Source: Candidatus Eisenbergiella intestinipullorum
GTDB taxonomy: Bacteria; Bacillota; Clostridia; Lachnospirales; Lachnospiraceae
NCBI GenBank assembly: GCA_019119815.1
Contig: DWWH01000075.1
Location: 1 to 61,505, forward strand
Direction: 5' to 3'
Length of the DNA stretch: 61,505 nt
Shown here: piece by piece, positions 15,939 to 24,478 of the stretch
Numbering within the stretch: position 1 is the first letter of the stretch
Layout: every line of letters starts with the position of its first letter
Made by a program: the position numbers and the translations under genes
Notes under the pieces: model-generated
Told to the model about the DNA's origin: nothing
Seen by the model: only the letters and a program-made list of their open reading frames with translations
Database searches by the model: none

Positions 15939-18344
15939 TTATTCCGGCTGAGCGGTCAGGAATTCACTGATGCATTTCACCAGCTCCTCTTCCAGTCCCA
16001 TCGACTGAAGCTGGCTCAAGATGACCAGAGGATTCTTTCCGCTGCGCACGAGAGCATCGACCGCTGATTTTTTGTCAAATTCTATCTCCGCCTGGTCCAG
16101 GAAACGGGATACGGCCCCGGCCACATCGTTGTGTGCCAGTACGAGTCTGCCCGCAAAGGTCAGGATCTTTTCTGTTTCCACATCCGTTTCGGGGACCTCC
16201 ACGATCAGACAATGCTTCTGTGCGTCATATGACTGCGCTGCAGCAAGCTCCCTGCCGTTTTCCCGGCAGCATACCGAGGCATCCGTGCAGCCATACAATT
16301 CTATTTTATACGATCTTCCGGCAGGAATCAATTCCTTTACCGCCGCGCCGTTTTTTCCATGGGCCGGATGGATCACGATCTTCTGCTCTCCGCTCCAGAA
16401 AAGCTCGAATTCCGTCTCCACGCAGATCCCCTTTTCGTAGTCGCAGGAAACGTTATCGTCTTCATACAGAACGAAGCTTCCGTCTGCCCCGGCAAATATC
16501 TTCAGCACCAGCCGGTCCGGATTGGAACCGACACTCGCAGCATCGGTCTTTTCCTGCATGGGCACGATGCCGCCTGCTTTTGCCAGGACCGGAATGGTCT
16601 CGATTCCCCGGTACATTTCCATTGTACGGCCGCCCTCATAGATCATGCCCGTAAAGAAATCGATATAAGTGCCCTCCGGCAGCCATACCTTTTCCTTCGC
16701 CCGGTTCAGTCCTTTGATCCTGGGGGAGGTCACAGGCATCACGATCAGCTCCGTTCCAAAATAGTACTCATTAGGAACCCGGTAAGCTTCATCCTTCAGC
16801 GGCTCATAATAATACATAGGCAGGACCAGAGGCGTATCTTCTGCCCAGGCCCGGTGGTTCATTGTATACAGATAAGGCACCAGCTCATGACGCAGACGCA
16901 GGAAGTCATCCATGGCGGCACGCACCTCTGCCTTAAATCGCCAGGGCTCCTTACCGTTAAACTCATTTTTCGTACTGTGCAGACGGTTGATAGGAGAAAA
17001 TACGCCGAGCTGATACCAGCGTCCCTCCAGCTCGTCATTCTTGTAGCCGCCCATATGGCCGCCTATGTCATGGCTCCACCAGCCGTAGCCAATGTTGGAC
17101 GCCGTACTGGTAAAGTAGGGCTGGAACCGCAGCGACTCCCAGGTGATCACCGTATCTCCCGAAAATCCCACCGGATAGCGGTGCGAGCCGGGGCCTGCAT
17201 AGCGGGAGAAGGTCATCGGCCGCTTCCCGTCCCTTCCGTTGTCCAGAAAATGAAAATGGTTCAGCATCCACAGCGGGTCAAGGCCCTCCATTTTCGTGAT
17301 TCCGCCCTGCTGCCAGTCGATCCACCAGAAATCCACGCCCCGTTTCTCGTTGGGATGATGCAGGTATTTAAAATAGGCTGAAAGGAAAGCCGGACTGGTG
17401 ATCTCAAAGGAGACCGGTTCTTCTTTTGAAATGTCCTTCCCCAGCTCCTTCGCCATGGCCTCATACATTTCCTCGTGAGCGCGCACCCCGTCTGCAGGAT
17501 GTACGTTCAGCGTGATCTTCATCCCCCTCTCATGCAGCTTGTCCATGAACCGTTTCGGATCCGGGAAAAAGTCCGGATTCCAGGTATAGCCCGTCCAGCC
17601 CGTTCCATATTTGGGATCGATGTTGACCAGATGCCAGTCCATGTCAACTACCGCTACGGTAAAAGCGATCCCCTCTTCGTCAAACCGGTTCATCAGCTCC
17701 AGATAGCTTTTTTCCGTGTATTCATAGTAACGGCTCCACCAGTTTCCAAAAGCAAACCGCGGCAGCATGGGAGTCTTGCCGCACAGATAGTAAAAATCTC
17801 TGAGGCATTCCAGATAATCCGCCCCATATCCCCAGAAATACAGGTCCTTCACCCCTTTTTTTCTGGGCTCTACCCATCCGTCCATATTCAGCGTCAGGGA
17901 AGCGGAATCATCCAGCACGGAAAAGCCCTGCCTCGAGATCAGACCGTGTCCGAGTTCACAGGCGCCGTCAATGGTATCCAGCGTCCTTGCCGTTCCCTTC
18001 AGATCATGCAGTTCGTCTCCAAAATGCCAGGTCGTTCCCCCGCCGATCCCGTATACCTGCACCATCAGTCCTCTGGGATCAAAGGCTTTCCGGTTATAGG
18101 TAAGCCGGAGACGTTTCGTCACAATGATCAGGTCTTCCTCTGTTTCCTTAACCTCATATGTCATCTCCGGAAAATCCCGGTTCAGCACCGTCTGCGTCGC
18201 CCGGTCCTCAAAAATCCCGTCCTCGCTGTACTCCAGGCGCAGAAGCCCCTCCGTCAGAACGGTGATCCGGTACTTGTCCCCCCTTATCATATTTGTTTCC
18301 TTTGCCTCCGGTCTCGCCGGAAGGCGATAGATCGTCTCCATCAT
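15939..18344 (-). CDS. GH31 alpha-glycosidase (alpha-glucosidase or alpha-xylosidase)
   Basis: 801 residues. Order: N-terminal beta-sandwich, GH31 barrel from about residue 190, then C-terminal beta domains. The nucleophile Asp lies in VDFWWIDWQQGG and the acid/base Asp in GFSGDTVITWESL; WWSHDIGGHMGG and the conserved RYYEYTEKSY also fit. A helical tail of about 70 residues (LVLAHNDVAGAVSRFLDQAE onward) follows the usual domains and is unusual. There is no signal peptide, so it acts on imported oligosaccharides. Whether it prefers alpha-glucosides or alpha-xylosides cannot be told by eye. Shine-Dalgarno GGAGAGG precedes the ATG. Confidence 0.9.
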   Translation of the reverse strand: MMETIYRLPARPEAKETNMIRGDKYRITVLTEGLLRLEYSEDGIFEDRATQTVLNRDFPEMTYEVKETEEDLIIVTKRLRLTYNRKAFDPRGLMVQVYGIGGGTTWHFGDELHDLKGTARTLDTIDGACELGHGLISRQGFSVLDDSASLTLNMDGWVEPRKKGVKDLYFWGYGADYLECLRDFYYLCGKTPMLPRFAFGNWWSRYYEYTEKSYLELMNRFDEEGIAFTVAVVDMDWHLVNIDPKYGTGWTGYTWNPDFFPDPKRFMDKLHERGMKITLNVHPADGVRAHEEMYEAMAKELGKDISKEEPVSFEITSPAFLSAYFKYLHHPNEKRGVDFWWIDWQQGGITKMEGLDPLWMLNHFHFLDNGRDGKRPMTFSRYAGPGSHRYPVGFSGDTVITWESLRFQPYFTSTASNIGYGWWSHDIGGHMGGYKNDELEGRWYQLGVFSPINRLHSTKNEFNGKEPWRFKAEVRAAMDDFLRLRHELVPYLYTMNHRAWAEDTPLVLPMYYYEPLKDEAYRVPNEYYFGTELIVMPVTSPRIKGLNRAKEKVWLPEGTYIDFFTGMIYEGGRTMEMYRGIETIPVLAKAGGIVPMQEKTDAASVGSNPDRLVLKIFAGADGSFVLYEDDNVSCDYEKGICVETEFELFWSGEQKIVIHPAHGKNGAAVKELIPAGRSYKIELYGCTDASVCCRENGRELAAAQSYDAQKHCLIVEVPETDVETEKILTFAGRLVLAHNDVAGAVSRFLDQAEIEFDKKSAVDALVRSGKNPLVILSQLQSMGLEEELVKCISEFLTAQPE

Positions 18345-18437
18345 GTACCTCTCCTTTTCCTTTTATAAGACTGCCGCAGTGCAGGCATACCCGTTTTCAG
18401 CCGCCGCCCTGTCCGGCATCCGTTTCCTGATAGCTCC

Positions 18438-18466
18438 ATTATATGCAGAAGGCGGACCGGAATCCA
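18438..18466 (-). promoter_or_regulatory. candidate promoter of the GH31 gene
   Basis: TGGATT, 17-bp spacer, perfect TATAAT on the minus strand, about 95 bases before the start. The -35 is weak. Confidence 0.5.
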
Positions 18467-18565
18467 GTACAAAACGCGCAGAAAATAACACGATTGTCGG
18501 ATTTTTCTTTTCTTCCTGCCCACAGAAAACATTATCGCCCCCCAAGGAAAGGAGCATGCTGCGGA

Positions 18566-18931
18566 TCACCTCCCCACTGCTTCTCCCGCAAATGCGGCCG
18601 CTGTCCCGGCTGCCACGCTGAGTGCCGCATACAGGACCGCCATTCCGGGATTTCCCTGCCTGACCAGCCCTTCCGTTTCCAGCGCAAAGGAAGAAAAGGT
18701 GGTAAATCCCCCGCAGATTCCCACCTTCAGAAACAGGACAAGTCTCGGGTTTGCCGGACCGCTTCCTGCCGCCAGTGCAGTGATCAGTCCGATCAGAAAA
18801 GAACCGGCCACATTGATCATAAACGTCTTTATCGGGAAAACACACCTTCCGCCGACCGGGATCAGACCGATCAGGTATCTGCAGACCGATCCGATCAATC
18901 CGCCGATTCCAACAGCCATACATTCTGCCAT
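18566..18931 (-). CDS. crcB: fluoride channel CrcB/Fluc
   Basis: 121 residues, four hydrophobic segments, the full size of one Fluc subunit. Signature stretches are GGLIGSVCRYLIG near the start and GICGGFTTFSSFALE in the third segment (the phenylalanine-lined pore). Fluc channels work as antiparallel dimers and export fluoride. Many Bacillota carry two adjacent crcB genes; only one is here. Start at ATG 18931 with GAGGAG upstream; the longer open frame runs back into the pgi terminator and is not coding. I looked for a fluoride riboswitch upstream and found none. Confidence 0.88.
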   Translation of the reverse strand: MAECMAVGIGGLIGSVCRYLIGLIPVGGRCVFPIKTFMINVAGSFLIGLITALAAGSGPANPRLVLFLKVGICGGFTTFSSFALETEGLVRQGNPGMAVLYAALSVAAGTAAAFAGEAVGR

Positions 18932-18971
18932 AGTTTTCTCCTCTGTCACAGTCTCAGCCCTTTTGTCCCGC

Positions 18972-19023
18972 AAAAATACCCCGGGCAGCCGTCCCTGAGA
19001 ATCAGGGAACCGGCTGTCCGGGG
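18972..19023 (-). terminator. strong rho-independent terminator of pgi
   Basis: A 13-bp GC-rich stem (CCCCGGACAGCCG with CGGCTGCCCGGGG) capped by a second stem (TCCCTGA/TCAGGGA), followed by TATTTTTG on the minus strand, 86 bases past the pgi stop. Confidence 0.9.
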
Positions 19024-19108
19024 CACAGGGACCATATTCAGGCAAAACGTCCTCCCGCGCCATGCCCTTCTTTTCCGCATCAGTCAGACACAGGCGGCAG
19101 TCCGCAGC

Positions 19109-20455
19109 TTACAGTCTCTTCAGAAGCTCCTCTCTCTGAGCCTCATAACCGGGCTTTCCGAGAAGGGCGAACATATTCTTCTTATAACTTTCCACGCCGG
19201 GCTGATTGAACGGGTTCACGCCGAGCAGATAACCGCTCACGCCGCAGGCGAATTCAAAGAAGTAGAACAGCTCTCCAAGATAATATTCGTTCACCTCAGG
19301 AACCGTTACCATCAGATTGGGAACCTGTCCGTCCGTATGCGCAAGGATCGTTCCGTTCATGGCACTCTTATTTACGAAATCCACGCTCTTTCCGGCCAGA
19401 TAGTTCAGACCGTCCAGATCCACAGGCTCTTCGTTGATGATGATCTCTTCTCTGGACTTCTCGATATTGATCACCGTCTCAAACATGATGCGCGCGCCGT
19501 CCTGAATGAACTGCCCCATGGAATGCAGGTCGGTGGTCAGATCAACGCTCGCCGGGAAGATTCCCTTCTGATCCTTGCCTTCGCTCTCACCGTAAAGCTG
19601 CTTCCACCATTCGGAAACGTAATGCACGCTGGGCTCATAGTTGGCCAGGATTTCCACGGATTTTCCTTTTCTCAGAAGGATATTGCGGATGGCCGCATAC
19701 AGCAGCGCGTCGTTCTTCTCATACTCCTTCTCCAGCGCCAGCCTGCGTCCTTCCGCCGCGCCTTCCATCAGCTTGTCGATGTCTGCGCCGCTCACAGCGA
19801 TGGGAAGCAGTCCCACAGCCGTCAGAACGGAGAAACGGCCTCCCACGTCATCCGGCACCACGAAGCTCTCGTATCCTTCTTCCGTCGCAAGACCCTTCAG
19901 AGATCCCTTCGCGCGGTCAGTGGTCGCATAGATCCTTTTTGCGGCCTCTTCCTTTCCATACTTCTTCTCCATCATTTCCTTGAACACGCGGAACGCGATG
20001 GCGGGCTCCGTGGTGGTTCCGGACTTGGAAATCATATTGATGGAGAAATCCCGGTCTCCGATCACATCGATCAGATGCTTAATGTAGGTGGAGCTGATGG
20101 AATTTCCTACAAAATAAATCTCGGGAGTCTTTCTGATCTCCTTGCTCACGCTGTTGTAAAAGCTGTGTCTCAAAAATTCGATCGCAGCTCTCGCTCCCAG
20201 ATAAGAGCCGCCGATCCCGATCACCAGCAGCACATCGGAATCGCTCTGGATCTTGGCCGCAGCTTTCTTGATCCTTGCAAACTCCTCTTTATCATAGTCC
20301 ACGGGAAGGTCGATCCAGCCGAGGAAATCATTTCCGGCTCCCGTTTTGGAGACCAGAACGTCTCTGGCGTCACAGACCGTCTTTTTCATAAAATCTACTT
20401 CATGTGCGCCGATGAAGGGCGCCGCCTTTGAATAATCGAAACTTACCTTGCTCAT
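19109..20455 (-). CDS. pgi: glucose-6-phosphate isomerase
   Basis: 448 residues, the short bacterial form. It interconverts glucose-6-phosphate and fructose-6-phosphate in glycolysis. Motifs: [17 protein letters not shown], the phosphate-binding [32 protein letters not shown], and [23 protein letters not shown] 20455 is preceded by AGGAGGAAAACAG. It is a single-gene unit from a clear promoter (20598-20626) to a strong terminator. Its 5' leader has four hairpins, two copies of a 27-bp element and a terminator-like stem, suggesting control after initiation. Confidence 0.95.
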   Translation of the reverse strand: MSKVSFDYSKAAPFIGAHEVDFMKKTVCDARDVLVSKTGAGNDFLGWIDLPVDYDKEEFARIKKAAAKIQSDSDVLLVIGIGGSYLGARAAIEFLRHSFYNSVSKEIRKTPEIYFVGNSISSTYIKHLIDVIGDRDFSINMISKSGTTTEPAIAFRVFKEMMEKKYGKEEAAKRIYATTDRAKGSLKGLATEEGYESFVVPDDVGGRFSVLTAVGLLPIAVSGADIDKLMEGAAEGRRLALEKEYEKNDALLYAAIRNILLRKGKSVEILANYEPSVHYVSEWWKQLYGESEGKDQKGIFPASVDLTTDLHSMGQFIQDGARIMFETVINIEKSREEIIINEEPVDLDGLNYLAGKSVDFVNKSAMNGTILAHTDGQVPNLMVTVPEVNEYYLGELFYFFEFACGVSGYLLGVNPFNQPGVESYKKNMFALLGKPGYEAQREELLKRL

Positions 20456-20462
20456 CTGTTTT

Positions 20463-20572
20463 CCTCCTGTTCTGCCGCCGCAGGCGGCATAGAATCAAAA
20501 AAGAGTGCCGAAGGCATTCTTGGGCACGAACAACGTTCGTGCCGGCCTCCTGTTCTGCCGCCGCAGACGGCA
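20463..20572 (-). promoter_or_regulatory. multi-hairpin pgi leader with 27-bp duplication
   Basis: From the promoter toward the ATG the RNA contains four parts. First is a copy of TGCCGTCTGCGGCGGCAGAA + CAGGAGG (20546-20572). Then come a perfect 8-bp stem GGCACGAA/TTCGTGCC (20523-20543), a terminator-like stem with six T (20497-20519), and a second copy of the 27-mer with one base changed (20463-20489). The second copy supplies the real Shine-Dalgarno, so each copy ends in AGGAGG. Confidence 0.7.
20497..20519 (-). terminator. terminator-like hairpin inside the pgi leader
   Basis: GAATGCC-TTC-GGCACTC (one mismatch) followed by TTTTTT on the minus strand, about 70-90 bases after the predicted transcript start and before the pgi ATG. 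It could be an attenuator. Confidence 0.6.
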
Positions 20573-20597
20573 AACAAATCTCTGTAAATCCGTTCTT

Positions 20598-20626
20598 AGT
20601 GTAGCAAAGATATATTGTCTTTTCAA
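20598..20626 (-). promoter_or_regulatory. sigma-A promoter of pgi
   Basis: TTGAAA, 17-bp spacer, TACACT on the minus strand. It overlaps nothing but the end region of the upstream gene and gives a leader of about 135 bases. Confidence 0.7.
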
Positions 20627-20630
20627 GATT

Positions 20631-21518
20631 TTATGCAAAAAATTCCTTCAGCAGTTCCTCCAGCTCCTTCTCCTGCGTCTTGGAAAAAACCTGCTCCTCC
20701 ATGCGTTTTTGAGCCGCGCTTTTTTTGTTCCCTGCGCCCTGTGTCTGTCCGCTTTCCGTCCCGGCTTTTGCTTCCCGGTCAAAGGCAAAGGCTGCCACAG
20801 CCTCCGGCTCTCCTTCTCCCTTTTCCTTTCGGGACGGACCGTTCTCAGGATCTTCTTCAGAAGGATTCTTTCCGGAAGATGGCTGTCCGGAAACAGTCTG
20901 CCCGGAAATGGTCTGTCCGGAAATAATCTGTCCGGGAACCGTATTCTCTCTTTCCGGCTCTGCTTCTTCCGTCACACCTTCCGCCAGGCGCTCCGATTCC
21001 TCCAGGACAGCCAGACGGGGTGCCATATGATTTTCCAGAAAATCCGTCAGACTCACCTTCAGCAGCTCCTTCTTGCCTTCCAGATCTACCAGCCCGGATA
21101 CGCTGAAATACAGATACAGTCCGAGAAAGCTCATCAGATAAAAGGGAAGGATCTCCCCGAGTGTTTTTCCGTCAATGATCGCAGCACAGGCTCCCAGCCC
21201 TGCCGCCAGGACTGCGAGCAGCATCAGCTGTCCGGACAGATGTGCCAGTCCGTCCACGGAAAGCCTGCCGATCTGTATCTTTCCCATAAACTTATCCACG
21301 AACACCGGAATGTTCGGCACTCCGTCATTGAGTCTGTAGCAATTTCTGAATTTTACCTTACACTGCTTTAATAGCCGGTTCTGGGTGGTGGACATGTTTT
21401 CCGCATCCCGGATCAGGGAATTCAGAAAAATTCCGGTGATAAACCTGCATAAAATGCTCAGCATCAGCAGTATAATGGTCATAGCCACAAGCTCTTTATT
21501 TTCCAGAAATGATGCCAT
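20631..21518 (-). CDS. conserved membrane protein with SGQT repeats
   Basis: About 295 residues. There is a membrane segment at residues 8-30 (LVAMTIILLMLSILCRFITG), a conserved soluble stretch with KQCKVKFRNCYRLNDG, then two or three membrane segments (about 100-150). The charged cytoplasmic tail contains a short tandem repeat (IISGQTISGQTVSGQ, about residues 205-225; 15-bp DNA unit at about 20871-20942) and ends in a predicted coiled coil. I do not recognise a family. ATG 21518 has GGAGGG upstream, just after a GAAGCGC/GCGCTTC hairpin. It has its own promoter. Confidence 0.75.
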   Translation of the reverse strand: MASFLENKELVAMTIILLMLSILCRFITGIFLNSLIRDAENMSTTQNRLLKQCKVKFRNCYRLNDGVPNIPVFVDKFMGKIQIGRLSVDGLAHLSGQLMLLAVLAAGLGACAAIIDGKTLGEILPFYLMSFLGLYLYFSVSGLVDLEGKKELLKVSLTDFLENHMAPRLAVLEESERLAEGVTEEAEPERENTVPGQIISGQTISGQTVSGQPSSGKNPSEEDPENGPSRKEKGEGEPEAVAAFAFDREAKAGTESGQTQGAGNKKSAAQKRMEEQVFSKTQEKELEELLKEFFA

Positions 21519-21532
21519 ATGCCCTCCGATCC

Positions 21533-21552
21533 GAAGCGCCGTCCTGCGCTTC
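21533..21552 (-). repeat. hairpin directly before the Shine-Dalgarno
   Basis: GAAGCGC pairs with GCGCTTC (6-nt loop), ending six bases before the GGAGGG of the gene starting at 21518. A second GC-rich palindrome lies further upstream near 21583-21598. Confidence 0.6.
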
Positions 21553-21652
21553 TTTATGCGATCCGCTTTCTCCGGCCTTCTGCCGCCCCGGCGGGGCACA
21601 AAGGCAATATGCCGGCAATCTGTTTCACCGGATCTTCATCCGCCGTATCTGT

Positions 21653-21681
21653 ATTATAGGAGCCGTCTGCCGCCTTCACAA
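21653..21681 (-). promoter_or_regulatory. sigma-A promoter, leftward
   Basis: TTGTGA, 17-bp spacer, TATAAT on the minus strand, driving the membrane protein gene at 21518. The 357-base gap 21519-21875 holds this, the divergent promoter below and GC-rich palindromes. Confidence 0.75.
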
Positions 21682-21764
21682 TACTGCCGGACCGGAAAGC
21701 GGCCGTAAAATTTCGCCGCCTTTTTCCCCGGGCAGCCATAAAAGCTGATTTCCTGTGAAAAGGC

Positions 21765-21793
21765 TGGCAACAAAGGGCGATATTTGATATAAT
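21765..21793 (+). promoter_or_regulatory. sigma-A promoter with extended -10, rightward
   Basis: TGGCAA, 17-bp spacer, TATAAT preceded by TGA (an extended -10). It drives the TSCPD and murG genes. Confidence 0.75.
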
Positions 21794-21875
21794 GCGTAGT
21801 GGCCGGTCATCTTTTGTCCGACTTTTAAGGCGGGCAGAAGAAATCCCGGATACAAACGGATTGGAGGCATACATG

Positions 21876-22127
21876 ATGAAATATAAGACAAAAGGCACCT
21901 GTTCCAGCTATATTGACATCGAAATGGACGGAGACATCATTAAATCAGTTTCCTTTACCGGGGGCTGCAACGGCAACCTGCAGGGAATCTCCAGACTGGT
22001 GGAAGGAATGAAGGCCGAGGATGCCATCTCCAGGCTGAAAGGGATCCGCTGCGGCTTTAAGCCCACTTCCTGCCCGGATCAGCTCGCTACCGCCCTTGAG
22101 TCTCTGCTGGCACAGGGGCAGGCATAA
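21876..22127 (+). CDS. TSCPD domain protein (TIGR03905-like)
   Basis: 83 residues. It matches the small TSCPD proteins related to the C-terminal zinc-binding part of class II ribonucleotide reductase: KTKGTCSSYIDIEMDGD, FTGGCNGNLQGISRL, then GIRCGFKPTSCPDQLATAL. The conserved cysteines suggest metal or nucleotide binding; the cellular role is not established. GGAGG lies eight bases before ATG 21876; an ATG one codon earlier is equally possible. It is co-directional with murG, 28 bases away. Confidence 0.85.
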   Translation: MKYKTKGTCSSYIDIEMDGDIIKSVSFTGGCNGNLQGISRLVEGMKAEDAISRLKGIRCGFKPTSCPDQLATALESLLAQGQA

Positions 22128-22155
22128 TCACAGAACAGTCCGGGAGATGGTATTT

Positions 22156-23229
22156 ATGTCAAAAAAAATCGTTCTTACCGGCGGCGGGACCGCCGGTCAT
22201 ATCACGCCCAACATCGCTCTCCTGCCCTCCCTGCGGCAGCTCGGCTATGAGATTTCCTATATCGGTTCCTATGAGGGTATGGAAAAAAGGCTGATCGGAG
22301 ATTATGACATTCCCTATTACGGAATCGCGACGGGAAAGTTCCGCCGCTATTTTGATCTGAAGAATTTCACAGACCCTTTCCGGGTCATAAAGGGCTATAT
22401 CCAGTCCCGCCGCATTCTGAAGGAGCTTCGTCCTGACGTTGTCTTTTCCAAAGGCGGCTTCGTGGCCGTTCCCGTGGTGCGCGCAGCGGCCTCTCTCCGG
22501 ATCCCCTGCGTCATCCATGAATCCGATATGACGCCCGGGCTTGCAAACAGACTCTGCATCCCTGTGGCGAAAAAGGTCTGTTGCAATTTTCCGGAAACCA
22601 TGCAGGGACTTCCGGCTGACAAGGCAGTCCTCACCGGCTCTCCCATTCGGGAAGAGCTTCTCAGGGGCAGCCGCACCGCCGGCCTTTCCCTCTGCCATTT
22701 CACCGCAAATAAACCTGTCCTGATGGTGATCGGCGGCTCTCTCGGAGCCGCTTCCGTCAACCAGACGGTCCGTGAGGCTCTTCCTGAGCTGCTGAAGGAT
22801 TTTCAGGTCGTACATCTGTGCGGGAATGACAAAATGGATAATCTTCTTCTGAATACGCCCGGTTATGTCCAGTTTGAATATCTGAAGGCCGAACTGAAAG
22901 ATGTGTTTGCCATGGCTGACGTTGTGGTTTCCCGTGCGGGTGCCAACGCCATCTGTGAACTTCTGGCTCTGAAAAAGCCCAACCTGCTGATCCCTCTTTC
23001 CTCCGGAAGCCGGGGAGACCAGATCCTGAATGCCCGTTCCTTTGAGTCTCAGGGCTTCAGCATGGTTATCGATGAGGATTATCTCAGTCCCAGACTGCTG
23101 GTGGAAAAGGTGCAGGAGCTCTACTTTAACAGGCAGAGCTTCATCCGCGCAATGAATTCCAGCCAGCAGATGAACGCAGCAGAGACTATCACAAGGCTTC
23201 TTGACGAGATCGCTTCAGGTCAGGCATAA
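22156..23229 (+). CDS. murG: MurG-family UDP-GlcNAc:lipid I glycosyltransferase
   Basis: 357 residues, GT28 fold. N-terminal GGGTAGHITPNIAL binds the lipid acceptor; FSKGGFVAVPVVRAA, IHESDMTPGLANRL and the donor-binding region MVIGGSLGAASVNQ, then VVSRAGANAICELLALKKP, are all MurG hallmarks. It adds GlcNAc to lipid I on the inner membrane face to make lipid II. No mur/fts cluster is nearby, so this may be a second MurG-like copy with a specialised role; that cannot be settled from one window. Start at ATG 22156 with GGGAG upstream. Confidence 0.9.
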   Translation: MSKKIVLTGGGTAGHITPNIALLPSLRQLGYEISYIGSYEGMEKRLIGDYDIPYYGIATGKFRRYFDLKNFTDPFRVIKGYIQSRRILKELRPDVVFSKGGFVAVPVVRAAASLRIPCVIHESDMTPGLANRLCIPVAKKVCCNFPETMQGLPADKAVLTGSPIREELLRGSRTAGLSLCHFTANKPVLMVIGGSLGAASVNQTVREALPELLKDFQVVHLCGNDKMDNLLLNTPGYVQFEYLKAELKDVFAMADVVVSRAGANAICELLALKKPNLLIPLSSGSRGDQILNARSFESQGFSMVIDEDYLSPRLLVEKVQELYFNRQSFIRAMNSSQQMNAAETITRLLDEIASGQA

Positions 23230-23244
23230 TGCCCCACCTGAAGC
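23212..23244. terminator. hairpin between convergent murG and HIT genes
   Basis: GCTTCAGGT pairs with ACCTGAAGC (9 bp, 15-nt loop) across the murG stop. There is no T run, so intrinsic termination is uncertain. Confidence 0.4.
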
Positions 23245-23262
23245 ATCACAGCTGCAGGGCGT

Positions 23263-23673
23263 TTATCTGCAGATCATATCCCTGATCTGAGCCAGCTCCT
23301 CTGCGGAAGGCTCTCCGGGCGTCCAGGAGACGATCTTGCTTCCGTCATCATATCTGGGGATCAGATGGATATGGAAATGCCGGACGGTCTGTCCTGCGGA
23401 TTCCCCATTGTTCTGCACCAGGTTCATTCCTGTACATCCCAGCTTTTCCTTCATGCGGACCGCCATTTTTTTTGCGATCTTCAGCACTTCTCCGCAGCTT
23501 TCCTCAGGAAGCTCATACAGATCTGCATAGTGTTCCTTCGGCAGGATCAGGGCATGCCCTCTGGTTGCAGGGCCAAGATCCAGGATGACCCGATAGTTTT
23601 CGTCCTCGTACAGCGTGTTGGAGGGAATCTCTCCGTTTGCGATCCTGCAGAAAATACATCCTTCGTCTTTCAC
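23263..23673 (-). CDS. HIT family nucleotide hydrolase
   Basis: 136 residues. Histidine-triad motif VRHFHIHLIPRY near the C-terminus, preceded by NNGESAGQTV; N-terminal zinc-type cysteines CIFCRIANGEIPS. This is the Hint/HinT purine nucleoside phosphoramidase branch. The start is probably GTG 23673 (VKDEGCIF), preceded by GAGAGG; the open frame upstream is non-coding. A GCCGC/GCGGC palindrome (23690-23703) sits directly before the Shine-Dalgarno, as in several genes here. The rhomboid gene lies immediately upstream. Confidence 0.88.
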   Translation of the reverse strand: MKDEGCIFCRIANGEIPSNTLYEDENYRVILDLGPATRGHALILPKEHYADLYELPEESCGEVLKIAKKMAVRMKEKLGCTGMNLVQNNGESAGQTVRHFHIHLIPRYDDGSKIVSWTPGEPSAEELAQIRDMICR

Positions 23674-23689
23674 TTTTACCTCTCTTTCT

Positions 23690-23703
23690 GCCGCCCCTGC
23701 GGC
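23690..23703 (-). repeat. GCCGC/GCGGC hairpin before the HIT Shine-Dalgarno
   Basis: GCCGC and GCGGC arms with a 4-nt loop, about ten bases upstream of the Shine-Dalgarno. Confidence 0.6.
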
Positions 23704-23724
23704 AATGACAGCCGGCACCTGCGC

Positions 23725-24360
23725 TCAGGCCGCGCTCCGGCGGAACCGTTCGTCGGGAAGCCTTCCCACATGACACAGCAGAAAGGTGACAAGAAAGCCG
23801 CTCAGCAGCCCTCCGAGATGCGCCGCATTGTTCACCATCACGCTCTGAAAGCCGGAATACAGGGAAAGAACGATCATCAGGACCATCCTCTGTACCGAGA
23901 TTTGGGCCGCCCTCCCCTTTCTCGCGATCACCAGATAAAGCAGACCGCCGATCAGCCCGAAGACCGCGCCGCTCGCCCCTATGGATTCATAAAAGCTGCC
24001 GGTGGAAAGCTCATAGACAGCGGAAAAAAGATTTCCGCATATTCCTGAAACAAAGAAAAGGATCAGATAACGCAGCTTTCCCACTGTCTTCTCCACGATC
24101 TCTCCTCCAAAATACAGAAGGATCATGTTGTTCGCCAGATGGCTGACATCCGCATGCAGAAACATCGCCGTAACGAGACGGTAATATTCTCCGTTCCGGA
24201 GCAGATACAGAACGCTGAACGCTCCTTTTTCATAAAGAAAATCACCGTCAAACCAGCATATCAGGAACACAATGACATTCACTGCTGTCAGAACCGCGCT
24301 GCACCATGGTATTCTGTCCGTTTCCCGCTTCATTTCCCAATCAAACTGCTGTGTCCGCAT
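23725..24360 (-). CDS. rhomboid family intramembrane serine protease
   Basis: 211 residues with six hydrophobic segments. The active site is complete: HADVSHLANNM in segment 2, the nucleophile Ser in SIGASGAVFG, and the partner His in NNAAHLGGLLSG. It cleaves membrane proteins within the bilayer; substrates are unknown. ATG 24360; the Shine-Dalgarno is weak. It has its own promoter at 24405-24433 and precedes the HIT gene, with which it may be co-transcribed. Confidence 0.9.
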   Translation of the reverse strand: MRTQQFDWEMKRETDRIPWCSAVLTAVNVIVFLICWFDGDFLYEKGAFSVLYLLRNGEYYRLVTAMFLHADVSHLANNMILLYFGGEIVEKTVGKLRYLILFFVSGICGNLFSAVYELSTGSFYESIGASGAVFGLIGGLLYLVIARKGRAAQISVQRMVLMIVLSLYSGFQSVMVNNAAHLGGLLSGFLVTFLLCHVGRLPDERFRRSAA

Positions 24361-24404
24361 ATGTTTCCCGTCCTGTTTTGGTGCCTGTCTTCCGAATCAT
24401 TTCA

Positions 24405-24433
24405 AGGTTATCACTTCCCCCCTTTCTTGTCAA
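24405..24433 (-). promoter_or_regulatory. sigma-A promoter of the rhomboid gene
   Basis: TTGACA, 17-bp spacer, TAACCT on the minus strand, about 45 bases before the start and just after the end of the Tad operon. Confidence 0.75.
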
Positions 24434-24478
24434 TTCCGCCGGCCGTACGAGGGCCGATCCGCTGCACGACGGCCCGCT

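Noticed and set aside
18932..19100. Fluoride riboswitch before crcB
   Set aside because: The space before crcB is occupied by the pgi terminator, and the conserved riboswitch core was not found.
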